Below, in pieces: positions 51,811 to 60,869 of a stretch of DNA of 64,000 nt (positions within the stretch are counted from its first letter, which is position 1; each line of letters starts with the position of its first letter). The stretch lies in contig NZ_JACHDY010000003.1 in assembly GCF_014201315.1 (NCBI RefSeq), positions 248,001 through 312,000 on the forward strand, read 5' to 3'. The notes under the pieces were generated by a model. That model was not told the DNA's origin. It searched no databases and saw only the letters and a list, made by a program, of their open reading frames with translations. The DNA comes from Edaphobacter lichenicola (GTDB lineage Bacteria > Acidobacteriota > Terriglobia > Terriglobales > Acidobacteriaceae). The translations under genes and the position numbers were made by a program.

Positions 51811-52683
51811 ATGAGAGTCCCGCAACAGCGACCGTTATCGATCTTCCTGTTTTTTCTTGGTGTCTTTAGCGGATGCACCTACGCCCTCGACGTTCACAGC
51901 CATCGCTTAACGTCGACACTCGCGCAGTTCATTGTGTGGTGTCCTGGCGCCGCTGCACTGTGCACCTGCCTGCTGCTTCGCATCCCTCTCGGAACTCTGG
52001 GCTGGAGTTGGCCGGCACGACGCTTTCTCAGGCTCGCGTATTTTCTGCCGCTGCTCTACGCCACGCCGGTGTACCTGCTCACCTGGCTGGTCGTTCGCGG
52101 CTCCTTCACCCTCAAGAGCTTCGAAGCCTCGATGGTAGAGCCTTATGGATTGGCCCGCTGGCCCGCCTTCGGGACGTTTGGCGTGGCGCTGCCGCTGTTG
52201 TTTACCGTCGGCGTTGTCTTCGAAGCGGTGTGGTCGCTCGGCGAGGAACTCGGATGGCGCGGGTTCCTGTTTCCCCGGCTGCAGCAGCGGTTCGGCTTCC
52301 ATGGCGCCTGCTTGATCTCAGGGTTGATCTGGGCCGTGTGGCACTTTCCGGAACTCCTCTGGACCGACTTCAGGCCGGTCACAAAGCCCATCTTCTTCCT
52401 CGCCTGCTTCACGATCATGGTGACCGCGAACGCCTACCTCATGGGCTACCTTAGACTGCGCTCGGGCAGCCTGTGGCCCTGTGTTCTTCTACACGCCACC
52501 CACAACACGTTTATTCAGAGCCTATTTGATCCGCTGACGGCTCCTGTCGGTTGGGCAAAGTACATCACCACAGAATTCGGGGTTGGGTTAGCGGTCACCG
52601 TCGTCGTAGCAGCAACAGTCCTCGTTTCGCGTGGCCGTCTACGTGAAGGCTTTTCCCCTGCCGCGACAGATGAGCCACGATAG
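51811..52683 (+). CDS. CPBP family intramembrane glutamic endopeptidase
   Basis: Polytopic membrane protein of 290 residues with about seven or eight helices. The active-site motifs of the CAAX-protease/bacteriocin-processing family are intact: 'LGEELGWRGFLFPRL' (EExxxR), 'VWHFPELLW' (His) and 'LLHATHNTF' (His/Asn). These abi-type proteins process prenylated or small peptides or give self-immunity to bacteriocins. I chose the ATG at 51811, seven bases after GGGGAG. The neighbours give no substrate clue. Confidence 0.88.
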   Translation: MRVPQQRPLSIFLFFLGVFSGCTYALDVHSHRLTSTLAQFIVWCPGAAALCTCLLLRIPLGTLGWSWPARRFLRLAYFLPLLYATPVYLLTWLVVRGSFTLKSFEASMVEPYGLARWPAFGTFGVALPLLFTVGVVFEAVWSLGEELGWRGFLFPRLQQRFGFHGACLISGLIWAVWHFPELLWTDFRPVTKPIFFLACFTIMVTANAYLMGYLRLRSGSLWPCVLLHATHNTFIQSLFDPLTAPVGWAKYITTEFGVGLAVTVVVAATVLVSRGRLREGFSPAATDEPR

Positions 52684-52826
52684 TTAAAGGGATCAGTCCT
52701 GAGAAACGCGCTTCTGTTTACCGGTACGGCTGGCATTCCTGCGATGTCATGTTTTCGGAGACTTCGGTCATGCACTCCAACCTGATCCACTCTATGCCAA
52801 TTGCTGCTTTGCTCTAATACTTTGCC

Positions 52827-54365
52827 CTAAGGCGCGAGGTGTTGAGGGCGCAGCTCGGTGTCGAGGTCGTGGCCCATTTTTGTGACGAGGGGTAGCAGGG
52901 CCTGGATGTCGGCGAGGGTGGTGCGGAAGTTGACGATGCAGACGCGCAGAGCGAACTTTCCGTTGATGACGGCGTTGGAGAGATAAACTTCGCCGCTGTT
53001 TTGTAGACGAGTGAGGAGCTCTCGATTGAGATCGTTGAGGTAGGTCTGGGTTCTCTCGTCGCGAAGGGTGAGGCCGGGTGGGGCGTAGCGAAAGGTGGTG
53101 ATGCTGAGCGAGTGGGTGAGGGCTTCGAGGGCGGGGTGTTGCTTGACCAGTTGAAAGAGCGTTTGGGCGAGGCTGATGTCGTCGGAGAGCATCTGGATGT
53201 AGCCTTCGCGGCCGGCCTGCTGCAGGGCGAGCCAGACTTTGAGTGCTCGAAAGCCGCGCGAGTTCTGCGGGCCGAGATCGAAGTAGTTGATGGCCTCGGT
53301 TCCGAAGTGATAGTAGGGCGGGTGATAGGCGAAGGCGTCGCGGAGCTTGTCGGGATTGCGGACGAGGGCGCAGCCAGCTTCAAGGGGCGCGTACAACCAC
53401 TTGTGCGGATCGACTGCGATGGAGTCTGCGAGTTTGAGCGCGGAGAGAGCGCTGGGAGCGTCGGGCAGGAGAGCGGCGAGAGCACCGTAGGCGCCGTCGA
53501 CGTGAAACCAGAGATCGAACTCGCGACAGATGGCAGCGAGTTCGGGCAGCGGGTCGATGGCGCCGGTGCTGACGGAGCCGGCGGTTCCGATGACGAGGAA
53601 GGGTCGCTCGCCTGCGGCGAGGTCGCGGCGGATCTGCTCTCTGAGTTCGGTTGCGTCCATCTGAAGTTGATCGTTGGTGGAGATCCAGCGGATGGCGTCG
53701 GTGCCGAGGCCGGAGAGGTCGGCGGACTTTTGGATCCAGGTGTGAGTCTCCTTCGAACAGTAGAGGCGGAGGGGGACGCCGTTTAGTCCTGCGGTGCGGA
53801 GATCCCAGTTCGCCTTGGCCTGACGCGCGGCGAGGAAGCAGACGTGATTGGCCATGTTGCCGCCGCTGACGAAGATGCCTCCGCAGTCGGTGGGGTAGTG
53901 AAGGAGGTCGGCGATCCAGCGGATGGTCTGGGCTTCGATCTCGCTGGCGACGGGAGAGAGGAGCCAGGCTCCTACGTTGGGGTTGACTGCGGCGGCGAGG
54001 AGGTCGCCGAGGGCTCCGATGGGTGCGGCGGAGGAGGTGATGTATCCCCAGAAGCGGGGATGGCCGTTGAAGAGAGAGTGCTCGAAGAGGAGGCTGGCGG
54101 CTCGGTTGAGTAGGAGCGCGGGCTCTTGGCCACGGTCGCTGAGGGGACGATCTGCTTGAAGGGCTTGCCGGACTACGGTTGGGGATTCTGCGGGGGTGAC
54201 GCGCTGATGGGGTAGCGTGTCCAGAAACGCGGCGATCTGGTCGATGAGTTGATGGCCGGCCTCTCGGAACTGCTGAGAGTCCATCGTCAGGGGAGAGACG
54301 CGCTTTGACTCGCTGTTGTGCTTCGCGTTGCTGACGTGCTTCGCCTCGCTGTTGTCATCAGGCAT
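52827..54365 (-). CDS. PLP-dependent (aromatic) amino-acid decarboxylase
   Basis: Group II decarboxylase of 485-512 residues. 'HPRFWGYITSSAAPIGALGDLLAAAVN' forms the N-terminal substrate region; 'VSGGNMANHVCFLAAR' binds PLP phosphate; 'WFHVDGAYGALAAL' gives the cofactor Asp; 'SIAVDPHKWLYAPLEAGCALV' carries the Schiff-base Lys. The C-terminal small domain is complete. The first ~27 residues ('SEAKHVSNAKHNSESKRVS') are low complexity and come from a short DNA repeat, so the ATG at 54284 may be the true start. Substrate specificity is not clear. Confidence 0.87.
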   Translation of the reverse strand: MPDDNSEAKHVSNAKHNSESKRVSPLTMDSQQFREAGHQLIDQIAAFLDTLPHQRVTPAESPTVVRQALQADRPLSDRGQEPALLLNRAASLLFEHSLFNGHPRFWGYITSSAAPIGALGDLLAAAVNPNVGAWLLSPVASEIEAQTIRWIADLLHYPTDCGGIFVSGGNMANHVCFLAARQAKANWDLRTAGLNGVPLRLYCSKETHTWIQKSADLSGLGTDAIRWISTNDQLQMDATELREQIRRDLAAGERPFLVIGTAGSVSTGAIDPLPELAAICREFDLWFHVDGAYGALAALLPDAPSALSALKLADSIAVDPHKWLYAPLEAGCALVRNPDKLRDAFAYHPPYYHFGTEAINYFDLGPQNSRGFRALKVWLALQQAGREGYIQMLSDDISLAQTLFQLVKQHPALEALTHSLSITTFRYAPPGLTLRDERTQTYLNDLNRELLTRLQNSGEVYLSNAVINGKFALRVCIVNFRTTLADIQALLPLVTKMGHDLDTELRPQHLAP

Positions 54366-54433
54366 GAGGGGAACCTCACGGGAATGGTACTAAAATCTCT
54401 GGCCGCGAGGTGGGTGCTCGATTTTGGAGTGGG

Positions 54434-56458
54434 CTATTTGGAGCGCCATTTGGTGGTGAGTTGTTTGTCGGAGAGGGCTTTGATGAAGACGCCGCCGACT
54501 ACGCTGCGGGCCTGGAAGCCTACTTGTTTGCCGGTTTTGGTGTCGTACCAGTCGGTGAGGGGGACGCGGGTTGGGGTTTCGTTGGTCCAGCGGTAGATGG
54601 GGTCGACGATGGCGTTGAACTGGTCGGAGTTGGAGGCGAGGGTTGCGGTCCAGAGGGACCAGTCGAGCTTGGTGTAGTCGGCGCGGCTGTCGAGTGGGAG
54701 GCCGTAGAGGTTGAGCCTGGTGAGGTAGAAGGCCACCTCGCTGTCGCGGACGCTGTTGGGGAAGAGGTTGTAGTCGAGGAGCTTGTCCCAGACGAGGTTG
54801 TACTTCTGGCTCCAGGTATTGGGGCTGTTGAAGGCGAGCTTGTAGTGGTCGCCTTCTTTGGCCATGGTGATCCACTTTGCGGCCATCTCCTTTGCGGTGG
54901 ATTGATATTGTTTTGCGACGGCCTCTTGCTTGAGGAGATGGGCTAGGTCGGCGTAGGCGGCGAGGGCGTCGATGGCTTTGAGGGAGAGGTTGGCGTTGTG
55001 GGCGACGTGGCCGGCGAAGTCGTCGGTGGTGAGCTGGGTTTCGGGGTCGAGGCCGTGGAGGTTGAGGTACTCGGCCCACTTGGTGAGCTGGGGCCAGTAG
55101 CGCTGGGCGAGTTGGGGAGAGCCTTCGGCGCGGGCGACGGCGTCGACGAGGATGAGCATGTTGCCGCTCTCTTCGACGGGCATCTGGTCTTCTTCGGTTT
55201 TTTCGCCGCCGCCGTAGACCTGTCCGTTGGCGAGTGGGTATTGGCCGAGATCGTGGGGGGAGAAGGGGAACTTCCAGCGGGCTAGTGAGGAATATTCGAG
55301 GACGGGGAGAAGCTGGGCTTCGAGGAGCTTCGGGTTGAAGAAGAGGAAGAAGGGGGCGGAGGGGTAGAGGACGTCGACGGTGGCGATGCAGCCGTTGGAG
55401 AAGTTCTCCTTGGCGAAGAGCATGGGGTCGCCGTTGGCGTCGGCTACGAGCTTGTGCGCGGCGATGGCCTGGCGGTAGGAGAGGATGGCGATGTAGGCGT
55501 AGTGCTCGCCACCAACTTTGATGAGGTCGGCGGTGAGTTCTTTGTCGAAGGCTTCGCCGCGGGCTTCGAGGGCGGGGTATTGCTCTTCGGCGAGATCGAG
55601 CATCTGCTCTACGGGCATGTTGTTGCGCTGCCAGTAGGAGCGGAGATTGCGCTGGAGATATTGGATGGCGTAGTCGTCGGTGTAGGAGAGGAGGATGTGG
55701 CGGGTGACGGGCTGAGTGGTGACGGAGCCGAAGTCGATGGTGGTTGCGAGGGCGGAGGCGGAGTGGTTGGCGCGCTCGGGCATGTCCATTGCGTCGGTGG
55801 TGGGGAGTTGGCCGGTGGCGGCGAAGGCGGTGGCTGCGTGTGGTGCGAGGTAGGTTTTGTAGTTGGCGTCCTTCGGGACGGCTAGATGGAAGTAGCCCCA
55901 GTCGATGCGGAGATCGTCGCCGGAGCGGTTGAGGATCTTCTGGTCTTGCGAGCCGCTGGAGAGGACGTTGAGGGTGGAGGTTTGATTGCGGAAGGAGTTG
56001 ATCTGCTGGCTGCGGTCGTTGACGGCTATGACGGGATCTACGTCCAGGAGGACAGAGACTTGATGTGGTGTGGCGTCGGTGGATTCGGCTGTCCAGCTGA
56101 GGTAGGTTACGGGGCGCGAGAGGACGTCGAGGTCGCTGAGGATGGCGGGGCTGAAGAAGACGAGGTGGAGGGTGACGCCGTTCTGGCGGAACTCGTAGGT
56201 GGTGTGGGTTGGGGTAATGGTGTGCGCTGTTTGCTGCGCGGCGGGGACGGCGTCGGGGGTGTGGCCGAGGAAACGGAAGGGCTTGCCGTCGATGCGGACG
56301 ATGCCAGTGATGGGCTGCGGGGCGCCGGTCCAGTGGGTGGTGTCGGAGTCGGTGAGGTTGTCGGTGGTGGACCAGAGGCTGAAGTAGGGGTCGTGCGTGA
56401 TGAGCGGCGTTGCTGGAGGGCGTTGCTGGGATGCGAGAGGGAGAGTGGTGAGAAGCAA
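54434..56458 (-). CDS. Secreted glutaminase A (GtaA)-type protein with DUF4965/DUF1793
   Basis: Protein of about 674 residues in this frame. N-terminal beta region ('PATPLITHDPYFSLWSTTDNLTDSDTTHWTG') is the DUF5127/DUF4964-like start. The helical (alpha/alpha) part has 'EEDQMPVEESGNMLIL', 'KWAEYLNLHGLDPETQLTTDDFAGH' and 'NLVWDKLLDYNLFP', typical of fungal GtaA and its bacterial relatives. The TTG at 56458 truncates the signal peptide. Upstream in frame, an ATA at 56497-56495 lies 6 bases after GGAGG and gives IKNSRAFLLSAASLLLTTLP, a complete signal. True glutaminase activity is not assured for bacterial members. Confidence 0.82.
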   Translation of the reverse strand: MLLTTLPLASQQRPPATPLITHDPYFSLWSTTDNLTDSDTTHWTGAPQPITGIVRIDGKPFRFLGHTPDAVPAAQQTAHTITPTHTTYEFRQNGVTLHLVFFSPAILSDLDVLSRPVTYLSWTAESTDATPHQVSVLLDVDPVIAVNDRSQQINSFRNQTSTLNVLSSGSQDQKILNRSGDDLRIDWGYFHLAVPKDANYKTYLAPHAATAFAATGQLPTTDAMDMPERANHSASALATTIDFGSVTTQPVTRHILLSYTDDYAIQYLQRNLRSYWQRNNMPVEQMLDLAEEQYPALEARGEAFDKELTADLIKVGGEHYAYIAILSYRQAIAAHKLVADANGDPMLFAKENFSNGCIATVDVLYPSAPFFLFFNPKLLEAQLLPVLEYSSLARWKFPFSPHDLGQYPLANGQVYGGGEKTEEDQMPVEESGNMLILVDAVARAEGSPQLAQRYWPQLTKWAEYLNLHGLDPETQLTTDDFAGHVAHNANLSLKAIDALAAYADLAHLLKQEAVAKQYQSTAKEMAAKWITMAKEGDHYKLAFNSPNTWSQKYNLVWDKLLDYNLFPNSVRDSEVAFYLTRLNLYGLPLDSRADYTKLDWSLWTATLASNSDQFNAIVDPIYRWTNETPTRVPLTDWYDTKTGKQVGFQARSVVGGVFIKALSDKQLTTKWRSK

Positions 56459-56593
56459 CGAGGCAGCACTTAGCAGGAACGCGCGCGAGTTTTTTATGAC
56501 GAACCTCCGGGACGATGACGCTTTTCAAGGATAGCGCCATCGTGGTCCTTGGAGGGGCTGTTGCTAAGAACTCGATTAGGAACTGCTTGCTTT

Positions 56594-56675
56594 TGTCCTG
56601 CCGGACGGGCCCACTGCGCGCGGGGCGGTCACTTCGTGACTTGTATACCGCTTCGCTTGGTGCTCCCGTTGGTCG
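56594..56675. repeat. Large nested palindromic element, family 1, half copy D
   Basis: TGTCCTGCCGGACGGGCCCA onward through GGTCACTTCGTGAC, GTATACCGCTTCGC and CTCCCGTTGGTCGC matches one arm of copies A-C, then stops abruptly; the opposite arm is absent. It lies 16 bases beyond the stop of the M16 peptidase gene. Confidence 0.8.
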
Positions 56676-56690
56676 CAAGATGGAGTTTGG

Positions 56691-58229
56691 TTATTCGGCT
56701 GGCTTGCCGTTGGGTGGGGGTGGGATCGTGATGTCGAGATTCTTTACGGTGCCTAGTCCTAGTGTGGCTAGCGACGGTGTGATTTGCGACTCGTTGCCTA
56801 CTACTATGACGGCGAGTTTGTTGGTGTCGATGTACTTGTTGGCTACGCGGGAGACGTCGGCGGAGGTGACTTTTTCGATGCCGGATTTGTACTTCTCGAG
56901 CGTGTCGGCAGGGTAGCCGTAGAAGGCGAGGGTGACTTGCTCGCCTAGCGTTTTGTCGGGCGAGTCGTAGTGGAAGACGAAGGAGTTGAGGACCTGATCT
57001 TTGGCCTTGCTGAGCTCGGCAGGGGTGGGTGGTTCGGTCTTGAGGCGGTTGATCTCTGCGAGGAGAGCCTTGGTTGCGGCTACGGTGGTGGCGCTCTTGG
57101 TGGCGGCTTCTACGACGAAGATGCCGGGGTGATCGTAGGAGGCGCCGTAGTTGCCTTCGACGGAGTAGGCGAGGCCGAGTTTGGTGCGGACGTCCTGGAC
57201 GACGCGGGAGCCGAAGCCGCCGGAGAAGACCTGGTTCATGACGGAGAGGGCGTAGTAGTCAGGGTTGCTGCGCTCGGTGCCGAGGCCGACGATGATGACG
57301 TTGGATTGGTTGACGTCATCTTTGGAGACGAAGTTGACGTTGGGTTTGGGGTCGGTGAAGGTGGCTTTGAAGGATTGGAAGCGCTGGCCGCGAGGGATGG
57401 GGGCGAAGGCGGCGCGGAGTTTGGCTTCCATGGCGACGGGGTCGAAGTCGCCTGAGAGGGCGACGATGAGGTTGCTGCCGACGACGGTGTGGGTGTGCCA
57501 GGCGTTGAGGTCGTCGAGGGTGACGGCGTCGACGGTGGCGTATTCGAGCTCGCGGGCGTAGGGGTTGTGGGGGCCGTAGGCGATCTTTGCGGCTTCGCGG
57601 GAGGCGATGCCGTTGGCGTCGTCGTTGCGGCGGGCGATGCCGGTTTCGAGCTGCTGCCGGGCGAGCTGGAGCTTGTCGTCTTTGAAGGTGGGGTGGAGGA
57701 GGAGGTCGATGGCGGAGGCGAAGACGGTGTCGAAGTCGGCTTTGAGGCTGGTCCAGGCCATGGAGGTGGAGGCGGTGCCGCCGCTGGTTTCGATGGAGGC
57801 GGCTTTGGCTTCGAGGACGTCGTCGAGCGCGTCGCCGTCGATGGTGGCCGTGCCGCTGGTGCGCCAGGTTTGGCCGTAGAGGGAGGTGAGGCCGACTTTG
57901 GCGTTGGGCTCGTCGCGGCTGCCTCCGCGGATGAGGATGGTGCCGTTGATGAAGGGGAGTTCGTGGTCTTCCTGGAGGAAGAGGACTACTCCGTTTTCGA
58001 GTTCGATGCGGTGGGGTTGGGCGGGTTTGAAGGCGGGAAGCGGGGGGATGGGGATCTGCTTCCACGGCTGGACTTGTGTGGGGGCTGCTGCTGGTGCGGT
58101 TTGGGCAGAGGCAGCGAGGGTAGTCAGCAGCAACGAAGAGACGACGACGGTGAAGGCTAGCTTTGAAAGTCTGTCGAAGAACTGAGGGCTGGCTGCTAAT
58201 TTTCGCCGACGTGGATTGAGAGCCGGCAA
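56691..58229 (-). CDS. M16 family peptidase-like subunit lacking HxxEH
   Basis: Exported protein of about 512 residues with two M16 half-domains. The N-terminal half ('HRIELENGVVLFLQEDHELPFINGTILIRGGSRDEP', 'GLTSLYGQTWRTSG') has no HxxEH zinc motif at the expected place. This matches the non-catalytic partner of two-subunit M16 proteases; the middle 'LIVALSGDFDP' and 'VFSGGFGSRVVQDVRTKLGLAYSV' are family-typical. The start is unclear: the frame to 58502 reads through a REP-like repeat (58238-58308), and the TTG at 58229 is the first plausible start after it, without a clear ribosome site. It follows the catalytic M16 gene on the same strand. Confidence 0.83.
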   Translation of the reverse strand: MPALNPRRRKLAASPQFFDRLSKLAFTVVVSSLLLTTLAASAQTAPAAAPTQVQPWKQIPIPPLPAFKPAQPHRIELENGVVLFLQEDHELPFINGTILIRGGSRDEPNAKVGLTSLYGQTWRTSGTATIDGDALDDVLEAKAASIETSGGTASTSMAWTSLKADFDTVFASAIDLLLHPTFKDDKLQLARQQLETGIARRNDDANGIASREAAKIAYGPHNPYARELEYATVDAVTLDDLNAWHTHTVVGSNLIVALSGDFDPVAMEAKLRAAFAPIPRGQRFQSFKATFTDPKPNVNFVSKDDVNQSNVIIVGLGTERSNPDYYALSVMNQVFSGGFGSRVVQDVRTKLGLAYSVEGNYGASYDHPGIFVVEAATKSATTVAATKALLAEINRLKTEPPTPAELSKAKDQVLNSFVFHYDSPDKTLGEQVTLAFYGYPADTLEKYKSGIEKVTSADVSRVANKYIDTNKLAVIVVGNESQITPSLATLGLGTVKNLDITIPPPPNGKPAE

Positions 58230-58237
58230 CGACAGGA

Positions 58238-58372
58238 GCAAAGACGAAATACGGGGGTCTCTCCACTGCGCCGCGCGATGAGGCCGCGCGGCTTCGGTCG
58301 AGATGACGATTTTTTGCTGGGGTAATGAAAGAAATTTCAATGGTGTGCGGTGAGGCTGTGCGACTTCGGTCG
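58238..58372. repeat. REP-like palindromes between the two M16 genes
   Basis: A family-2 copy at 58238-58308 has GCCGCGC (58270-58276) paired with GCGCGGC (58286-58292) and ends TTCGGTCGAGATGACG. A degenerate second copy (GGTGAGGCTGTGCGACTTCGGTCGC) follows around 58348-58372. A looser family-3 palindrome, TTCCGCTACGCTGCGGAA, lies near 58467-58486. The whole 58230-58498 gap is repeat-derived, with no other gene. Confidence 0.7.
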
Positions 58373-58498
58373 CGAGGAACTTTAGGGTCGGCACTGTTCT
58401 CTGTTTATGGGGAGTCTTGTGTGAGAGGACTGGTGCGGTTGCAAAGGCAACAGCAGATTCTTCCGCTACGCTGCGGAATGACAACCAAAAAAGACGGT

Positions 58499-60055
58499 TC
58501 ACTGTGCGCCTCCGGCGGTTGGTTGGGCCTGAGGGGCTTTGTGTTGGGGTGGGACGAATTCGATTCGTGCGCTGGTTCGGTTGCTGTCGGTGAAGATCTT
58601 GTTGGCGACGCGGCGGATGTCGGCTTTGTTGACGGCGTCGATCTTATGGAGCTGGTTGAAGAGCTCGCGCCAGTCGCCGAAGCGGGTTTGGTACTCGGCC
58701 AGTTCGTGGGCGAGGCCTTCGTTGTCGGCGAGGCCGCGGAGGAGGTCGGCGCGGGAGCGGGTCTTGAAGCGTTCGAGCTCGGCGTCGGTGACGTCTTCGT
58801 TCTTGAGGCGGTCGAGTTCTTTGTGAATTGCGGCGCGCATCTCGTCGGGCGTGTGGCCGGGGAGGGGGACGGCGTAGACGGCGAAGAGGCCGGGGTACTT
58901 GTCGCCGGGGAAGCCGCTGAAGCCTTGCGCCTCGGCAGCGATGGAGTGGTCGCGGACGAGAGAGCGATAGAGGCGGGCGGTGCGGCCGTTGGAGAAGATG
59001 TCGGAGATGGCGTCGTAGGCGGAGTCGTCGGGGTCGAGGTAGTCGGGGCGGTGGTAGCCCTCGATGTAGAAGGGCTGGGTGGCTTCGCGGATGATGACGG
59101 ATTTTTCGGCGACCTGGGGCGGCTCGACGGTGGTCATGGGCTCGGGTCGTGGGGCGGCGGGGATGGGGGCGAAGTAGCGCTCGAGGACGGGCATGGTCTC
59201 GGAGGCTTTGAGGTCGCCTACGACGGCGATGACGATGTTGGCGGGGACGTAGTATTTTTCGTGGAAGGTGGTGGCTTCGGTGGCGGAGACCTGGCTGATC
59301 TCGCTCTCCCAACCTACGCCTGGGCGGCGATAGGGGTGGGCGACGTAGGCGCTGGCGAGGAACTCTTCGACCATGCGGCCGACGGGGGAGGAGTCAACGC
59401 GTGTGCGGCGCTCTTCCTGGACGACGTTGCGCTCCTTGTAGAACTCGCGCTCGACGGGATGGGCGATGCGCTGGCTTTCGAGGTAGGCCCAGAGCTCGAG
59501 GCGGTTGGAGGGCATGCTCCAGAAGTACTGGGTGGAGTCTTCGGTGGTGTTGGCGTTGATGCCAACGGCTCCATTCTCTTCGGCGATCTGGGAGAACTGG
59601 TTGGGGATGACGTACTTCTGCGCTTCGGCCTGGGCGTCCTGGAAGGCTTTGAGGAGCTGGGCAAGCTTTTCGGTGTTCTGGCCTACGCGTTTGCGGTACT
59701 CCGCGTCGTAGGCTGCGTAGGCGATCTCGACTTTGGCGAGGGCGATCTTTTCGGCGGGGTAGTCGGTGGTGCCGATCTCGGTGGTGCCCTTGAAGGCCAT
59801 GTGCTCGAACATGTGGGCGATGCCGCTGGCGCCGTCGGGATCGTCGGCGGAGCCTGCGTCGACGAGGGTGTAGAAGCTGAAGACGGGGGCTTCGGGGCGC
59901 TCGCAGAGGATGAGGGTGAGGCCGTTGGGCAGAACTTTGACGGTGGTGCGCTTTTCGAAGCTTGCGAGGTCCTGCGCTTTTGCTGTGACGGCTAGAGCGA
60001 TGGCACATGCGAGGACCATCGCGATTGGGGCGATGCTACTTTTTACCTTTACCAA
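58499..60055 (-). CDS. M16 family zinc metalloprotease (catalytic)
   Basis: Exported peptidase of 518 residues. Signal peptide 'IAPIAMVLACAIALAVTAKAQ'; the inverted zinc motif HxxEH appears in 'GIAHMFEHMAFKGT', and the third ligand Glu about 80 residues on, near 'NGAVGINANTTEDSTQYFWSMP'. The C-terminal half has 'DIFSNGRTARLYRSLV'. It should pair with the HxxEH-less protein encoded downstream. The TTG at 60055 is preceded by GGAGGG at short spacing and gives a good signal peptide; the frame upstream to 60277 is unsupported. Confidence 0.9.
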   Translation of the reverse strand: MVKVKSSIAPIAMVLACAIALAVTAKAQDLASFEKRTTVKVLPNGLTLILCERPEAPVFSFYTLVDAGSADDPDGASGIAHMFEHMAFKGTTEIGTTDYPAEKIALAKVEIAYAAYDAEYRKRVGQNTEKLAQLLKAFQDAQAEAQKYVIPNQFSQIAEENGAVGINANTTEDSTQYFWSMPSNRLELWAYLESQRIAHPVEREFYKERNVVQEERRTRVDSSPVGRMVEEFLASAYVAHPYRRPGVGWESEISQVSATEATTFHEKYYVPANIVIAVVGDLKASETMPVLERYFAPIPAAPRPEPMTTVEPPQVAEKSVIIREATQPFYIEGYHRPDYLDPDDSAYDAISDIFSNGRTARLYRSLVRDHSIAAEAQGFSGFPGDKYPGLFAVYAVPLPGHTPDEMRAAIHKELDRLKNEDVTDAELERFKTRSRADLLRGLADNEGLAHELAEYQTRFGDWRELFNQLHKIDAVNKADIRRVANKIFTDSNRTSARIEFVPPQHKAPQAQPTAGGAQ

Positions 60056-60114
60056 AAGCCCTCCGCAGACTTTGTGAGTCAAGAGTCCACTATATCGAAG
60101 CCCGGGGCCGGGCT

Positions 60115-60756
60115 CTATTGCCTGGGGCCGAATAAGGCGTTCCAAGTTTGACGTATGAGACGCCAGATTCGCTTCAGGAGGGTTTCGGCCTCGGCCTTGA
60201 TTGTGGTGACGATGGCGGAGAGGAACTGCTCGCGGGTCCAGTTGTTGCGGGCGGCGCTGGGGCCTCGGCGCAGACATCGGGCTGCGGCTTCGGCCCAGGA
60301 GCCGGACTGGACGGCGGCGATGAGATGGGGGAAGTCTTTGAAGAGGCCGGCGGGGCCGAGGTTGTAGGTCATGTCGAGGAGGGCGAGCTTTACGGGGTCG
60401 GGGAGGGTGTCGTAGTGGGGGAGGTGGGTGCGGAGGTCGGTTTCGAAGCCGTGGAGGACGGCGGTTAGTTTCGCGTCGATGGTCTGCTGGGGGAGTTCGA
60501 GGCTGCTGGGGGATTTGTAGAAGGTGGCGGCTCGGGCCTGAGGGAGGGAGTTGACGCGGGTGTACTCGGCGGCGATCTCTTGCGGTGTGGCGGGGTGGGA
60601 GCCGAGGACGAAGGGGAGGGATTCAGCGGCTTTGGCGTCGGGGAGCATGAGGCCGACGCCGACGGTGACTTTGCCGACTGTGTCGCGGTACATCCACGGG
60701 ATGCAGCCTTCGAACTCTTTTAGTTTTGTTAGCGATTGCTCTATGTAGGTCGCCAC
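60115..60756 (-). CDS. GH24 (T4-type) lysozyme-like protein
   Basis: Protein of about 213 residues. 'LTKLKEFEGCIPWMYRDTVGKVTVGVGLML' contains the catalytic Glu-x8-Asp-x5-Thr triad of phage-type lysozymes, and 'LALLDMTYNLGPAGLFKDFPHL' is the conserved second lobe. 'AAARCLRRGPSAARNNWTREQFLSAI' ends the domain, followed by a C-terminal basic/hydrophobic tail. No signal peptide in the short form. The GTG at 60756 is the best start; its ribosome site is weak. No holin, spanin or other phage genes adjoin, so a domesticated single lysozyme is more likely than a prophage. Confidence 0.82.
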   Translation of the reverse strand: MATYIEQSLTKLKEFEGCIPWMYRDTVGKVTVGVGLMLPDAKAAESLPFVLGSHPATPQEIAAEYTRVNSLPQARAATFYKSPSSLELPQQTIDAKLTAVLHGFETDLRTHLPHYDTLPDPVKLALLDMTYNLGPAGLFKDFPHLIAAVQSGSWAEAAARCLRRGPSAARNNWTREQFLSAIVTTIKAEAETLLKRIWRLIRQTWNALFGPRQ

Positions 60757-60823
60757 GATTTTCAGGCTAGCATGGGTGGCTTGAATTGCGATTTTGCGAA
60801 GGCGAAGGCGGAAGACAAATACG

Positions 60824-60851
60824 GGGATCCTTCGCTTCGCTGAGGATGACG
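60824..60851. repeat. Dispersed REP-like palindrome, family 3
   Basis: GGGATCCTTCGCTTCGCTGA+GGATGACG, nearly identical to 11679-11706. It lies between the lysozyme promoter region and the 3' end of the GH2 gene. Confidence 0.65.
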
Positions 60852-60869
60852 ACATCGGTGGGTGGCGGT

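Noticed and set aside
54390..56678. 762-codon minus-strand open frame
   Set aside because: Arg/Pro-rich shadow of the GtaA-type gene in another frame; no domain and no ribosome site.
60115..60756. Prophage remnant around the GH24 lysozyme
   Set aside because: No holin, endopeptidase, terminase or other phage gene is nearby; a single lysozyme is not enough.
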